From assembly GCA_031422195.1 (NCBI GenBank), contig JANOPZ010000030.1, forward strand, positions 1 to 45,491: a stretch of 45,491 bases of DNA, in the 5' to 3' direction. This DNA is from JALOTE01 sp031422195. Its GTDB lineage: Bacteria; Pseudomonadota; Alphaproteobacteria; Rhizobiales; Rhizobiaceae. The notes beneath the pieces were generated by a model that was not told the DNA's origin, searched no databases, and was given only the letters and a program-made list of their open reading frames with translations. Of the stretch, positions 8,765 to 16,539 are shown piece by piece (positions within the stretch are counted from its first letter, which is position 1; every line of letters starts with the position of its first letter). The position numbers were made by a program, and so were the translations under genes.

Positions 8765-9514
8765 TCAATTGTCTGACATAAAAAGCACGAGCTGCCCATC
8801 AATTGAGAAGCCGATTCGGTAAAAATTATAGGCCCCGAAAGTCTTCATATCCTCATAGTCACCAGCCGTTACGATGCGAAACAAATCAACCCGCTCTTGC
8901 GGCGTAAGTTTGTCCAACTGCCGTTCTACAAAATAAGGCCAAACAAAAAGTTCTTCAGTGGTGCCGATATCAGTATGGACAAATTTTGCTTCCAACAAAT
9001 CGAGCATGATTGCTAAAATTTCCTGACCATCAGCATCGCCCGCTTGCCCCTTTAAGTAATCAATCGGGTCACCTTCAATATCAGTCACTGACAATCGGGT
9101 TGCTTGCGCTCCAGCTCCAAGCAATGGACGCAGCTTTTCGATGTCGCCGGTTTTTGCGGCTTCTATCAGCAGTTCACGGGCGCGTCGCACTGGCTGCGGC
9201 AAAGTCAAAAGATCGGTAATTGCAGGTGTGAATTCGGTTGGATCTGTTGCTACGGGCCCAGTGACATCGGGGTTAGGTGCTGCGCCGGGCACGTCAGGCA
9301 TTGGCATTGGCAGGGGCACCACCTCGAGTGGTGTCAAAGGCTCGCGAACCACTTCGCCGCCTTCTGGCACCAATGTGCCCGTGGGCGCTTGAGGTTTGCC
9401 CAATACAGCTGGTGCAGGGGGACCTAGTGGCTCCAGCTTGCTTAGAGCAAACGATTGTCCAGCTGCAAAAATTGCCGCAATTGAGAATAAAAAAGTAATT
9501 CGCGCGTTTTGCAC
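8765..9514 (-). CDS. Exported protein of unknown function
   Basis: I do not recognise a family for certain. The 249-residue product has a clear signal peptide (residues 1-23, MQNARITFLFSIAAIFAAGQSFA), then a Pro-rich low-complexity linker of about 70 residues (GPPAPAVLGKPQAPTG and similar). A folded region from about residue 95 starts PVRRARELLIEAAKTGDIEKLRPLLGAG, which reads like an ankyrin-type helix pair, and ends VELVLF-like with a strongly conserved appearance (GAYNFYRIGFSIDG). It is probably periplasmic. It abuts ygfZ and is in the same minus-strand run. Confidence 0.75.
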   Translation of the reverse strand: MQNARITFLFSIAAIFAAGQSFALSKLEPLGPPAPAVLGKPQAPTGTLVPEGGEVVREPLTPLEVVPLPMPMPDVPGAAPNPDVTGPVATDPTEFTPAITDLLTLPQPVRRARELLIEAAKTGDIEKLRPLLGAGAQATRLSVTDIEGDPIDYLKGQAGDADGQEILAIMLDLLEAKFVHTDIGTTEELFVWPYFVERQLDKLTPQERVDLFRIVTAGDYEDMKTFGAYNFYRIGFSIDGQLVLFMSDN

Positions 9515-9528
9515 TTAAGCTTAACGCA

Positions 9529-9801
9529 TCAATGGCAGACGCGCCCCGGTTCAAACTCTCCACATAATATGCGGTCTTTGAGGCGTTCCACAAGGTCAAG
9601 CGCTGTTTGTTCGCCCGAATTGCGGATCAATTCGTGGAACGCTGTATAAAGCGCGGTATCAGCAAGAATTTCAGCATCAATACCCTGTCTAATTCCAATG
9701 GCCCACGCTTCGCCATGGCTTCGAAGAGCTTCCATGCGTTGTTCATGTTGCATCAATTCATCAAGGTCTTGGGAAGCAACATCAACTGACACGAAAGGCA
9801 C
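9529..9801 (-). CDS. Small conserved-looking protein of unknown function
   Basis: The 90-residue protein has no signal peptide, no membrane segment and no motif I can name. It is acidic in the first half (SVDVASQDLDELMQHEQRMEAL) and mostly helical by composition. Codon use resembles its neighbours, and it sits 14 bases upstream of the exported protein gene on the same strand, which supports it being a real gene. Confidence 0.6.
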   Translation of the reverse strand: MPFVSVDVASQDLDELMQHEQRMEALRSHGEAWAIGIRQGIDAEILADTALYTAFHELIRNSGEQTALDLVERLKDRILCGEFEPGRVCH

Positions 9802-9902
9802 CCGAATTCTATTTTCATGCCTGTTGGCACGATTTGCACATAATTCATTAGCACATTGGTAACAGGTTGCAGCCCTGATTTGAACAAAAGGTTAATAAGT
9901 AA

Positions 9903-10325
9903 TTAACTTTTGTAGCGTGTTAAAATGGCGGATGTCAGCGTAGTGCCTTCACTTTGAAACTTGCCTATCGCTTCAATAGCGCGCGCGTTACATTGAGTAT
10001 AACTGGCTGAAAACGCTTGATAACCATCATTAAACGCTGCAATTGCGCGTTTTTTTCTCAAACCATCCATTTTGTCGCTGAGAATAATGGTCTCCATTTC
10101 GTTGCGCCATTGATTGCTTTCTTCACCGCAAAGGTTGCGCAGATAATGAAGTGATCCCAATATTGTGGCTAAACGTGCCAATTCGGGATCATAAGATAAA
10201 GGCTCATCTGGGTTTATGCCAGTCGGCGCCGGGGGCCCCATCATCTCTGTGGCCGGGGCTTGCGCCATAGCCGGCAGTGCGAAAAAAGCCAAAATAAAAC
10301 TCAGCAGGGCAAACTGGCGCATCAT
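9903..10325 (-). CDS. Exported protein, TIGR02301 family
   Basis: The 140-residue product starts MMRQFALLSFILAFFALPAMA, a signal peptide with a clear AMA cleavage site. The mature part has two well separated cysteines (NLCGEES and YTQCNAR), the feature that defines TIGR02301, a family of unknown function restricted to alphaproteobacteria; the two are thought to form a disulfide. The ATG at 10325 was preferred over an in-frame start at 10403, which would place 26 extra residues before the signal peptide and overlap the Nudix gene. It follows the Nudix gene by 16 bases. Confidence 0.82.
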   Translation of the reverse strand: MMRQFALLSFILAFFALPAMAQAPATEMMGPPAPTGINPDEPLSYDPELARLATILGSLHYLRNLCGEESNQWRNEMETIILSDKMDGLRKKRAIAAFNDGYQAFSASYTQCNARAIEAIGKFQSEGTTLTSAILTRYKS

Positions 10326-10341
10326 CTCAAAAGCAGTTCCA

Positions 10342-10773
10342 TTACTCCAAGGCAAATCCGAGGCCTGCCATCGCTGAACCCAGACTGTTTGCTTTTTTAC
10401 CAAGGATTAACTGTGCACAAGCCTTGGTACTTCCTGTTGCATCCATAATCTCAATTTCTTTAAGCGAATAGAACCCTGCTGCCAGCGCATCGTCATTCGC
10501 CACCGGCTCACCTGCCATTGCGTCACCTTGAAACACGGTCAGGTAAAACTTGCCCACGATCAACTCAACATGAACGTGAAGGTCGCCAACGTCCATGCCG
10601 GTCTCTTCGCGCAATTCGCGGCGTGCCGCTATCTCCAGCTTTTCACCGCGTTCAACGCGACCGCCGGGAAAAGCCCACTGGTCTTTTGCGGGCTCATTTG
10701 CACGCTTTACCAGCAGCAATGTGTCTCCGCGTTTAAGTGCGACTGAAACTGCAGGAATGCCATTTGCGCTCAT
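10342..10773 (-). CDS. Nudix hydrolase
   Basis: Hydrolyses a nucleoside diphosphate linked to another group. The complete Nudix box G-x5-E-x7-REUxEExGU is present at residues 38-60, with RELREETGM carrying the metal-binding glutamates. The N-terminal strand PAVSVALKRGDTLLLVKRAN and the WAFPGGRVE turn are typical of ADP-ribose pyrophosphatase-like members. The 143-residue length is normal. The substrate cannot be read from sequence. It is the first gene of the minus-strand run 10773-6822 and diverges from the SRAP gene across 39 bases. Confidence 0.92.
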   Translation of the reverse strand: MSANGIPAVSVALKRGDTLLLVKRANEPAKDQWAFPGGRVERGEKLEIAARRELREETGMDVGDLHVHVELIVGKFYLTVFQGDAMAGEPVANDDALAAGFYSLKEIEIMDATGSTKACAQLILGKKANSLGSAMAGLGFALE

Positions 10774-10812
10774 GACCTTGACCCATTCTCAATGCTCTGC
10801 CACGCCACAGAT

Positions 10813-11610
10813 GTGTGTGGTCGCTTTGCCCTTATTGCAGAACCAGAACTCGTTGCCGAGATGTTTTCACTTCTCGACATTGATCCCTTTCCGCCGCGCT
10901 ACAATATCGCGCCAACGCAGCCCGTATTGATCATCCGCGCCCGCGCGTCAAACGGCAATACGCGCGGTAACAACGCGCCAGACCGCGAAGCAATGCTGGC
11001 CCGATGGGGGTTGATCCCCGGATGGGTCAAAGATCTGAAGGGCTTTCCAACTTTGATAAATGCGCGGGCTGAAACCGCGGCGGAAAAACCATCATTCCGC
11101 AATGCCATGCGCCAGCGCCGCGTTATCATACCAGCGTCGGGCTTCTTTGAGTGGAAGCGCGACGACAAAGATAAGCCGTTGCAAGCCTATTGGGTACGAC
11201 CCAAGCGCGGGCAGGTGGCCGCTTTTGCTGCGCTTATGGAGACTTGGTCAGGACCAGATGGTAGTCAGATTGACACGGTTGCGGTGCTGACAACTGAGGC
11301 TAAAGGCCCGATTGCCGCGGTTCATGACCGCATGCCGGTGTTGTTGCAACCCGAACATCAATCGCGCTGGCTTGACACCCAAAACGTGATGGTGCCAGAA
11401 ATTGCTGATTTACTTATTGGCCATGTTGATGATTACGCAGAGCCGATCGCAGTTTCCAACGCCGTCAATAAAGTGGCCAATATGAGCGCCGATAATCTGG
11501 TGGAAGTAGCGCCGCATCCGGATGCCGCAGCTGCCCCGCCTGCGCAAAGCCCGGTGACAAAAGCCAAAAGCCGACCCAAAAAACCCGGTGGCCAAATGAG
11601 TTTGCTCTGA
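10813..11610 (+). CDS. SOS response-associated peptidase (SRAP, YedK/HMCES family)
   Basis: Members bind abasic sites in single-stranded DNA and form a stable thiazolidine crosslink through the N-terminal Cys2 exposed after Met removal. The catalytic residues are visible: Cys2 in (M)CGRFAL, the Asn in LINARAET, the Glu in GFFEWKR and the His in AVHDRMPV. The start must be the GTG at 10813, because only this places the Cys at position 2; an in-frame ATG at 10792 would bury it behind seven residues. The product has 265 residues, with a Lys/Pro-rich C-terminal tail. Its TGA overlaps the ATG of the downstream LysE-type gene by one base. Confidence 0.92.
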   Translation: MCGRFALIAEPELVAEMFSLLDIDPFPPRYNIAPTQPVLIIRARASNGNTRGNNAPDREAMLARWGLIPGWVKDLKGFPTLINARAETAAEKPSFRNAMRQRRVIIPASGFFEWKRDDKDKPLQAYWVRPKRGQVAAFAALMETWSGPDGSQIDTVAVLTTEAKGPIAAVHDRMPVLLQPEHQSRWLDTQNVMVPEIADLLIGHVDDYAEPIAVSNAVNKVANMSADNLVEVAPHPDAAAAPPAQSPVTKAKSRPKKPGGQMSLL

Positions 11611-12221
11611 TGTTATTTTCAATTTTCCTTACTGGTTTTTTGCTCGGTGGCTCATTAATCCTTGCAATCGGCGCGCAGAACGCTTTCATTCTGCGTCAAG
11701 GCTTGCTCAAGCAACACGTGTTTATCTTATGTTTGGTTTGCGCCGCTTCAGACGCTTTGCTGATTGCCGCTGGCGTTGGCGGGCTCGGGCGCATCATTGA
11801 TGGCCATCCCGAATTTGTAAAATGGGTTACAATCGGCGGCGCTGTTTTTCTGTTTGCCTATGCAATCTTCGCGTTGCAACGCGCGCTGAAACCGCAAGCC
11901 ATGCAAGCCGCCAGCACTGGGCAAGGCAGTTTGAAAGCGGCGATGGCGCAGTGTTTGGCCTTCACGTTCCTCAACCCGCACGTGTATTTAGATACAGTGG
12001 TATTGGTGGGCGGCATTTCATCGCGCTATGCTGGCCAAGAAAAAACCGCCTTCGCGGCTGGCGCAATGGCGGCATCTTTTATCTGGTTCTTCAGTCTGGG
12101 TTATGGCGCAAGGTTGCTGCAGCCGGTGTTTGCCAAACCACGAGCTTGGCAAATTTTGGATCTGATTATTGCAGCCGTGATGACTTTGATTGCCATCAGC
12201 CTTGTGCAATCGATTCTCTAA
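11610..12221 (+). CDS. LysE/ArgO-family amino acid exporter
   Basis: The 203-residue integral membrane protein begins with a hydrophobic segment and the family signature GAQNAFILRQGLLKQH, followed by five further membrane segments. LNPHVYLDTVVLVGG is the second conserved LysE motif. ArgO and LysE export arginine or lysine; which substrate applies here is not shown by the sequence. Its start overlaps the stop of the SRAP gene by one base. No LysG/ArgP-type regulator lies beside it. Confidence 0.92.
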   Translation: MLFSIFLTGFLLGGSLILAIGAQNAFILRQGLLKQHVFILCLVCAASDALLIAAGVGGLGRIIDGHPEFVKWVTIGGAVFLFAYAIFALQRALKPQAMQAASTGQGSLKAAMAQCLAFTFLNPHVYLDTVVLVGGISSRYAGQEKTAFAAGAMAASFIWFFSLGYGARLLQPVFAKPRAWQILDLIIAAVMTLIAISLVQSIL

Positions 12222-12386
12222 TCAAATCATTTTGCGTGCAGAATACATCAAAGCAGCACGAATATGGGCTGGCCCGATCGACATTACTTTTGAGGCGAGA
12301 GTGCGCTTGGATATAGCAGCAAGCGAAACGCGCTTTTGCGCGGCAAGTTCAATCACTTCAAACGTTGAAGCCGGGTGGTGAGTCAT
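12222..12386 (-). CDS. Possible small protein of 54 residues
   Basis: This ORF begins MTHHPASTFEVIELAAQKRVS and ends SARKMI. AAGGAT lies about 8 bases before its ATG. Its stop codon directly abuts the stop of the LysE-type gene, the kind of fit expected of two real convergent genes. It is basic and Ala-rich and predicted helical, with no signal peptide. I do not recognise it. It could be a chance ORF in an intergenic region. Confidence 0.4.
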   Translation of the reverse strand: MTHHPASTFEVIELAAQKRVSLAAISKRTLASKVMSIGPAHIRAALMYSARKMI

Positions 12387-12671
12387 TTCAATCAATCCTT
12401 ATTTCAAACTGTAACAATCCAAGTCTAGGCACCGAGTACGGCGGCGATTAGGCCTGAATAAGTCATTTTGGCGGCATTATGCTTTTTGAAGCCTTGCGCC
12501 TTGACGGAAACGCTCCTTCCGCTTTACGTGGTTAATATGGAATTAACGCGCGCCTGTTTTTGTTGAAGCTTGCCCAACTGATTTGCCGTTGGCCTGTTTT
12601 CGCGCGCGCCTGAAACCTTTCCTTCATTCCGCGCTGTTCAATTATTTACCGTGCCTTGAAGGAATTCTCTA
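12387..12671. other. Intergenic region upstream of cysS
   Basis: This 285-base spacer contains no ORF that I believe. A possible promoter lies at 12500-12528 (CTTGAC, 17 bases, TTTACG). The decamer CGCGCGCCTG occurs twice (12547 and 12601). I see no T-box or other known leader. Confidence 0.4.
12500..12528 (+). promoter_or_regulatory. Weak candidate promoter of cysS
   Basis: CTTGAC (12500-12505) matches the alphaproteobacterial -35 exactly; TTTACG after 17 bases is a poor -10. It would give a leader of about 135 bases. Low certainty. Confidence 0.3.
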
Positions 12672-14291
12672 ATGACTGAACTAAAGCTGTGGAACACGCT
12701 CACCCGCACCAAAGAGGTGTTCAAGCCCATCGACCCTGAAAACGTGCGCATGTATGTTTGCGGCCCGACGGTTTATGATTTTGCGCATATCGGCAATGCG
12801 CGGCCCGTGATTGTGTTTGATGTGCTCAACCGTTTGCTACGCCATATTTACGGGCAAAACAAAGTCACTTATGTCCGCAACATCACCGACGTTGACGACA
12901 AAATCAACGCGCGCGCTTTGCGTGATTTCGGGCCGGAAATCACTGCTGGAACCCTAAGCCTCAATGATGCAATCCGCCGCGTGACGGAAAAGACAGCAAA
13001 TCAGTTTCAAAAAGATGCCGCTGCTTTGGGATGCGAAGCGCCAGACCACCAACCCCGCGCGACCGAGCATATTGAAGGCATGGTGGCCATGGCACAAAGC
13101 CTTATCGACAAAGGCCACGCCTATATCGCCGTAGGCAAAGAAGGCCGCGAGGTTTTGTTCAACGTCGCCTCCATGCCGGACTACGGCAAACTCTCGAACC
13201 GCAAAATCGAAGACCAGCAAGCCGGGGCCCGCGTGGCCGTTGAAGCCCATAAAAACAACCCCGGCGATTTTGTGCTCTGGAAAGAAAGCACCGGCGATTT
13301 GCCGGGCTGGCCTGCCGAATTTCAATTTGAAGGATTACAGTTCAACATTTTCGGCCGCCCCGGCTGGCACATCGAATGCTCGGTGATGAGCGAGCATCAT
13401 TTGGGCAAAACCTTCGACATCCACGGCGGCGGGCTTGATTTGATCTTCCCCCACCACGAAAACGAAATCGCCCAAAGCTGCTGCGCCCATGGCACAAAAG
13501 CGATGGCCAATTATTGGATGCACAACGGTTTTTTGCAGCTCGAGGGCAAGAAAATGTCCAAGAGCGACGGGAACTTTGTGACGATTGATGAATTGCTCAA
13601 CACCACCAAATTCGGCGGCAGAAAATGGCCCGGTGAAGTGCTCAGGCTTGCGATGCTGATGACGCATTATAGGGAGCCGATTGATTTTAGTGTGAGCAGG
13701 CTGGAAGAGGCAAGTGCGGTTTTATCACAGTTTTTGCGGCGCATTCAAACCGTCAGCGACAGTGCTGAAGTACCCATTCCCGAACTTTCTTTTTTGGAAG
13801 CGTTGCTAAATGACTTGGATACCCCGCGATCTATCCAACTAGTTCAGTCGTTAGCTGCGCTGCCGATATCGCCGGAAAGTGATCGTACCTTTCTCGGTTG
13901 CTTGTTATTGCTAGGATTTGGACCAACTCCAGCTGAACAAGTCGAAATCGCAGCAATCGATCAGTTCACGATTCAAAAGAATCCAGTGTTGTTTGCGAAA
14001 TTCAATTCCGGACTGACTAAATATGACATTGGAAACGAGCAAATCCAAGAAGCGCGGCGCTATGCAGCTTTTCAGCTACGAGCAACAGCATTTTTGGTTT
14101 TGATAAATAACGAGTTCGAATTTACAGCTTTGAACAGAAACCTCGAAAATCGCCTCGCCGCACTCGCTGATAAAAACTTTGCCGAAGCCGACCGCATTCG
14201 CGATGAATTATCCGCGCGGGGCATTCAGTTGATGGATTACAAAGATGCAGAGACGGGTGAGCGGCGGACGAAGTGGGAAGTGAAGCGGTAG
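12672..14291 (+). CDS. cysS: Cysteinyl-tRNA synthetase
   Basis: Class I aminoacyl-tRNA synthetase that charges tRNA-Cys. It shows the HIGH-type motif as AHIGNARP, the KMSKS loop as KKMSKSDGN, and the zinc ligands (Cys in MYVCGPTVYD, Cys in WHIECSVMS, His/Glu in FPHHENEIAQS). The C-terminal end NFAEADRIRDELSARGIQLMDYKD is typical of alphaproteobacterial CysRS. At 539 residues it is longer than the usual 460-510; the extra length lies between about residues 350 and 480, after the KMSKS loop, in the helical-bundle region, which I cannot match well to the family. The gene sits next to cimA with only the DUF559 element between, as remembered for related genomes. Confidence 0.96.
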   Translation: MTELKLWNTLTRTKEVFKPIDPENVRMYVCGPTVYDFAHIGNARPVIVFDVLNRLLRHIYGQNKVTYVRNITDVDDKINARALRDFGPEITAGTLSLNDAIRRVTEKTANQFQKDAAALGCEAPDHQPRATEHIEGMVAMAQSLIDKGHAYIAVGKEGREVLFNVASMPDYGKLSNRKIEDQQAGARVAVEAHKNNPGDFVLWKESTGDLPGWPAEFQFEGLQFNIFGRPGWHIECSVMSEHHLGKTFDIHGGGLDLIFPHHENEIAQSCCAHGTKAMANYWMHNGFLQLEGKKMSKSDGNFVTIDELLNTTKFGGRKWPGEVLRLAMLMTHYREPIDFSVSRLEEASAVLSQFLRRIQTVSDSAEVPIPELSFLEALLNDLDTPRSIQLVQSLAALPISPESDRTFLGCLLLLGFGPTPAEQVEIAAIDQFTIQKNPVLFAKFNSGLTKYDIGNEQIQEARRYAAFQLRATAFLVLINNEFEFTALNRNLENRLAALADKNFAEADRIRDELSARGIQLMDYKDAETGERRTKWEVKR

Positions 14292-14300
14292 GAAGAAAGA

Positions 14301-14346
14301 AACCCCTCTCTGTCACGTTGTGACATCTCTCCCGCAAGGGGAGAGA
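14301..14346 (-). repeat. Palindromic repeat copy A (inverted partner of copy B)
   Basis: The 46-base unit contains two hairpins: TGTCAC-GTT-GTGACA and TCTCTCCC-GCAAG-GGGAGAGA. Its reverse complement matches 14406-14451 with 4 mismatches, three of them in the first hairpin loop and so not disrupting the stem. It begins 9 bases after the cysS stop. The architecture resembles REP-type intergenic mosaic elements. Confidence 0.85.
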
Positions 14347-14405
14347 ACAGCGGTACAATTTTGCAATTCCCGATTGAGCTTGAGTTTTGCAGAATTAAGC
14401 ACCAA

Positions 14406-14451
14406 TCTCTCCCCTTGCGGGAGAGATGTCACGCAGTGACAGGGAGGGGTT
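14406..14451 (+). repeat. Palindromic repeat copy B, overlapping the DUF559 leader
   Basis: The inverse of copy A (14301-14346), separated by 59 bases. It ends in GGGAGGGGTT, placing a strong Shine-Dalgarno-like purine run 4-6 bases before the TTG start of the DUF559 gene at 14454. The repeat is also readable as an in-frame extension of that gene. Confidence 0.85.
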
Positions 14452-14453
14452 CT

Positions 14454-14831
14454 TTGCCACACGAACCGGTTCATCAATTTAACCGCAGTAACGCAAAACG
14501 CATGCGCAGTGAGATGACTGACGCAGAGCTAAAACTCTGGAACGCAATCCGTGCCAAACGGTTAATGGGTTTGAAGTTTCGACGCCAATTGCCTATCGGC
14601 CCATTCATCGCTGATTTTGCTTGCCCTTCGGCTCGCGTGATCGTCGAACTTGATGGATGGCAGCATGCGGATGATCACGCGGCAGCCAAAGATGTTAACC
14701 GCACAGAATTTCTGGTGACACAAGGCTGGCGTGTCATCCGTTTTTGGAACCATGATGTGTTGCAGGACCTAGAAAATGTCTGTCAGCACATTTGGATTGT
14801 GTGTGAAGGGCGGAGTTTTGAAAAATATTAA
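14454..14831 (+). CDS. DUF559 endonuclease-like protein
   Basis: A 125-residue protein of the DUF559 family, which has a Vsr-like PD-(D/E)xK nuclease fold; no cellular role is established. The N-terminal part (RSNAKRMRSEMTDAELKLW) and KFRRQLPIGPFIADF match the family, and Asp54 with Glu65-x-Asp67 (VELDGWQH) are the likely metal ligands. The C-terminal TQGWRVIRFWNHDVL is also typical. The TTG at 14454 is preferred: it gives MPHEPVHQFN, the usual family start, and has GGGAGGGG just upstream. A TTG at 14361 would make the repeat part of the protein; the first ATG (14502) would cut into the domain. Likely acquired together with its flanking repeats. Confidence 0.85.
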   Translation: MPHEPVHQFNRSNAKRMRSEMTDAELKLWNAIRAKRLMGLKFRRQLPIGPFIADFACPSARVIVELDGWQHADDHAAAKDVNRTEFLVTQGWRVIRFWNHDVLQDLENVCQHIWIVCEGRSFEKY

Positions 14832-14848
14832 GCCTCTTTGGCAACCTA

Positions 14849-16474
14849 TCACTCCGCCGCCGCTAACACCTGCACTTCACCTCTGTTTTTCATCAGCTTA
14901 AACACCACAGAATCCATCAACGCTTGAAACGAGGCATCAATAATGTTGTCGGATACGCCAAGCGTCCACCAGCGAGCTTTGGTATTGTCAGTCGATTCGA
15001 TCAATACGCGGGTTACGGCCTCAGTGCCGCCGGTCAAAATACGCACTTTGTAATCAACCAATTCCAAGTCGCTCAGCTCGGCCTGATAGCGGCCAAGGTC
15101 TTTGCGAAGCGCCTGATCAAGCGCGTTCACCGGCCCGTGGCCTTCGGCAACAGACATGCGTTGCTGACCGTCAACGATCAGTTTGACGGTGGCTTCCGAT
15201 ACAGTTTTAAGTTCGCGGTTGGCATCATAGCGCCGCTCAATCAGGCACCTGAAACTTTCCACTTTGAAGAAATCCGGCACAGAATTGCCCAGCGTGCGGC
15301 GCGCCAACAACTCAAAACTGGCCTCCGCGCTTTCATAGGCATAGCCGATGGCCTCGCGCTCTTTGACCACATTAATCAGCGTATCAAGCTTCGGGTCAGC
15401 TTTATCGACGTGAATTCCACGCGCTGATAACTCACTGATAAAATTAGATTTGCCGCCTTGATCAGACACCATCACACGGCGCTTATTGCCAACCAAATGC
15501 GGCTCCACATGCTCATAGGTTTTAGGCTCTTTGGCAATCGCTGAAGCGTGAATTCCCGCTTTAGTGGCGAAAGCCGACGCCCCAACATAAGGCGCTTGCG
15601 CATTGGGAACACGGTTCAAAAGCTCATCAAAAGCACCGGAAACCTTTGCCAGCCGCGCTAAATTTTGCGGGTTGACCCCAATTTCAAACCGGCTGGCATA
15701 ATGCGATTTCAGGGACAATGTGCCGATCAACGTCGTAAGGTTGGCATTGCCGCAACGCTCACCAATTCCATTCAATGTGCCTTGAATTTGACGCGCGCCA
15801 GCATCAATTGCGGCCAGCGAGTTGGCCACCGCTTGGCCAGTGTCATCATGGGCATGAATGCCGAGGTTTGCTCCGGGGATGCCGAAAGCAATCACACTTG
15901 CGACTGCCTGCTTAATTTCAGCGGGTTGCGTTCCGCCATTGGTATCGCACAACACCACCCAGCGCGCGCCACCGTCAAAGGCCGCGCGGGCAACGCTTAA
16001 GGCATACTCCGGGTTTGCCTTCCAGCCGTCAAAAAAATGCTCACAATCAACTAAAGCTTCAAATTCTTTCGCCACAACCACTTCAACAGTGCTGCGCAAA
16101 TTCTCTAAGTTTTCATCCAACGTGCAGCCAAGCGCGACATGCACATGATAGTCCCAAGCTTTGGCGACAAGACAAATGGCATCAGCTTCCGCTGCCAGTA
16201 GCCCGGCCAAGCCGAGGTCGTTGGACGCCGAAACTCCGGTGCGTTTTGTCATACCAAAGGCGGTGAACTTGGCATTCTTGGTGCGTTTTTCACTGAAGAA
16301 TGACGTATCAACAGGGTTGGCACCGGGATAACCGCCTTCCACATAATCAAGGCCGAGGCGGTCTAAAGTTGCAGCAATTTCGATTTTTTCGGCGAGAGAA
16401 AAATCTATGCCCGGTGTCTGCTGCCCGTCGCGCAATGTGGTATCAAAGAGTGAAATGCGCTCGCGGCTAGACAT
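14849..16474 (-). CDS. cimA: (R)-citramalate synthase
   Basis: Condenses acetyl-CoA with pyruvate to citramalate, a threonine-independent entry to isoleucine via 2-oxobutyrate. The 541-residue protein starts with the family metal-binding motif SLFDTTLRDGQQTPG, has the second signature LGIHAHDDTGQAVANSLAAI with the two histidines, GTLNGIGERCGNANL, and a LeuA-type C-terminal allosteric domain from about residue 400 (LSDLELVDYKVRIL). The TIGR00977 type of CimA, rather than 2-isopropylmalate synthase, is suggested by LRDGQQTPGIDFS and by LDYVEGGYPGANPVD. It lies convergent to the DUF559 gene. Homocitrate synthase is a less likely reading. Confidence 0.92.
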   Translation of the reverse strand: MSSRERISLFDTTLRDGQQTPGIDFSLAEKIEIAATLDRLGLDYVEGGYPGANPVDTSFFSEKRTKNAKFTAFGMTKRTGVSASNDLGLAGLLAAEADAICLVAKAWDYHVHVALGCTLDENLENLRSTVEVVVAKEFEALVDCEHFFDGWKANPEYALSVARAAFDGGARWVVLCDTNGGTQPAEIKQAVASVIAFGIPGANLGIHAHDDTGQAVANSLAAIDAGARQIQGTLNGIGERCGNANLTTLIGTLSLKSHYASRFEIGVNPQNLARLAKVSGAFDELLNRVPNAQAPYVGASAFATKAGIHASAIAKEPKTYEHVEPHLVGNKRRVMVSDQGGKSNFISELSARGIHVDKADPKLDTLINVVKEREAIGYAYESAEASFELLARRTLGNSVPDFFKVESFRCLIERRYDANRELKTVSEATVKLIVDGQQRMSVAEGHGPVNALDQALRKDLGRYQAELSDLELVDYKVRILTGGTEAVTRVLIESTDNTKARWWTLGVSDNIIDASFQALMDSVVFKLMKNRGEVQVLAAAE

Positions 16475-16539
16475 TACTGGAATTTCAACGGGTTTAAGTT
16501 GAGCCGTACATACACGCCGATGATGGTTGCTGCCAAGCC

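Noticed and set aside
12547..12610. Repeated decamer CGCGCGCCTG upstream of cysS as a regulatory pair
   Set aside because: Only two copies, simple in sequence, and spaced with no symmetry. It may be chance in a G+C-rich stretch.
14361..14453. The repeat as a protein-coding extension of the DUF559 gene
   Set aside because: The reading frame is open but the start would be a TTG without a binding site, and the peptide is a translation of a palindromic repeat with no match to DUF559 proteins.
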